Below are positions 63,568-64,000 of a stretch of 64,000 nucleotides of DNA, piece after piece. Under the pieces are notes generated by a model. The model saw only the letters and a list, made by a program, of their open reading frames with translations, was not told the origin of the DNA and did not search any database. The stretch comes from Pseudorhodoplanes sp. Its GTDB lineage: Bacteria; Pseudomonadota; Alphaproteobacteria; Rhizobiales; Xanthobacteraceae. Within the stretch, counting starts at the first letter, position 1. Every line of letters starts with the position of its first letter. A program made the translations under genes and the position numbers. The stretch covers positions 715,711 to 779,710 of the forward strand of contig JAVSMS010000001.1 in NCBI GenBank assembly GCA_032027085.1. The letters run 5' to 3'.

Positions 63568-64000
63568 ACGGCCTCGGCTTCTCGCTTACAGCAGATCGAC
63601 TTTGCTCACCAGATGACATCGAAACAATGGGCCGTGCTGCGATCTCTGATCATGTTCCCGTTTCCGCTCACCGCAAGCGAGCGCGGTGATCCGCTTCTGT
63701 ATGCATTGATCCGGTGTGGCCTGGCTGTTGTGACTGCCCACAGCAGAGAGGGCTGCCCGATCTGGATAGCAAGCGATGCTGGCAGAGCTATCCTCCGTGA
63801 TCTACGGCCTGACGAATGGCGTGCGATCGGTGCAGACAATTGGGCGCCGCTTTCAGCGCGCCTTGAATCGACGGGTCCTTCCCCGGCCCCCGGGGGGTGC
63901 GCCCGCGCGGCGGCCCGAGATCGCGCTAGCGACGCAGTGAAAAATCTGACCTGACACGGTTGACGCCCGGTAGCGCTGCGGCTGAATCCAAGTATCTGAC

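Larger units (their letters stand above)
61070..63589 (+). mobile_element. Complete IS66-family insertion sequence
   Basis: 2520 bp. The left end starts GTAAGCGACAAG and the right end, read inward, is GTAAGCGAGAAG, the conserved IS66 terminal inverted repeat. The 8-bp AGCAGATC occurs immediately outside both ends (61062-61069 and 63590-63597), an exact target duplication. It carries tnpA, tnpB and tnpC in order. All three frames are open, so it is probably active or recently moved. Confidence 0.95.
61043..63954 (+). pseudogene. Small mobile-element gene interrupted by IS66
   Basis: ATG 61043 follows AGAGG. The first nine codons (MTNPTQEQI) end exactly at the insertion point. Removing the IS and one copy of the 8-bp duplication joins them in frame to codons from 63598 (DFAHQMTSKQW...), giving a 127-residue protein ending at 63954. 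The product looks like a small helix-rich protein with AVLRSLIMFPFPLTASE and PIWIASDAGRAILRDL segments; not recognised. Confidence 0.8.

Overview
The window looks like chromosomal DNA of a high-GC alphaproteobacterium, probably Hyphomicrobiales (Bradyrhizobium/Rhodopseudomonas-like relatives). This rests on the base composition, a DUF1150 protein, an HWE-family histidine kinase, a soluble poly-HAMP hybrid kinase, an Lrp-type regulator, two complete branched-chain-type (Liv) ABC transporters and a Rhizobiales-style intergenic repeat. Genus cannot be fixed from the sequence alone. No rRNA, intact tRNA or CRISPR array was seen.

Layout. 1-8920 (minus): a compact polyketide operon of unknown protein, AMP-ligase, SDR, discrete ACP and a KS-AT-DH-KR-ACP-TE synthase that runs off the left edge; its leader carries a perfect 20-bp palindrome. 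9069-10537: small-gene island with two short secreted proteins sharing one leader sequence, a hairpin that would bury the Shine-Dalgarno site of one of them, and a DUF1150 gene. 10580-16510 (minus): Liv transporter operon ending in an M20 deacylase. 16848-19875: an Lrp/AsnC regulator divergent from a homodimeric 2-oxoacid dehydrogenase E1, with two palindromes between them. 19907-28179: a 1907-residue poly-HAMP hybrid kinase, an overlapping HWE hybrid kinase and a small winged-helix protein.

28351-33069 (minus): an aryl-acid adenylating/CoA ligase of the EntE type, a trimethylamine-dehydrogenase-like flavoprotein, two small unknown proteins and a hotdog thioesterase, divergent from an IclR regulator. 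34325-55027 (plus): a tightly overlapping operon of about 20 kb: GntR regulator, thiolase-like enzyme, AMP-ligase, HyuA/HyuB, acyl-CoA dehydrogenase, split B12-dependent acyl-CoA mutase, three-subunit molybdenum hydroxylase, class III CoA-transferase, V4R-domain protein and its own Liv transporter. It is followed by a 3-hydroxyacyl-CoA dehydrogenase/enoyl-CoA hydratase fusion and another AMP-ligase. Together this reads as uptake, CoA activation, hydroxylation, ATP-dependent carboxylation or lactam opening, carbon-skeleton rearrangement and thiolysis of an unidentified substrate. It is the best candidate for an undescribed pathway here.

58824-64000: the left end of an integrated mobile element. 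It has a tRNA-Glu 3'-end-like attachment remnant, a DUF5906-type helicase, a 9-bp iteron-like array with a long inverted repeat, and a small gene split by a complete IS66-family insertion with an exact 8-bp target duplication.
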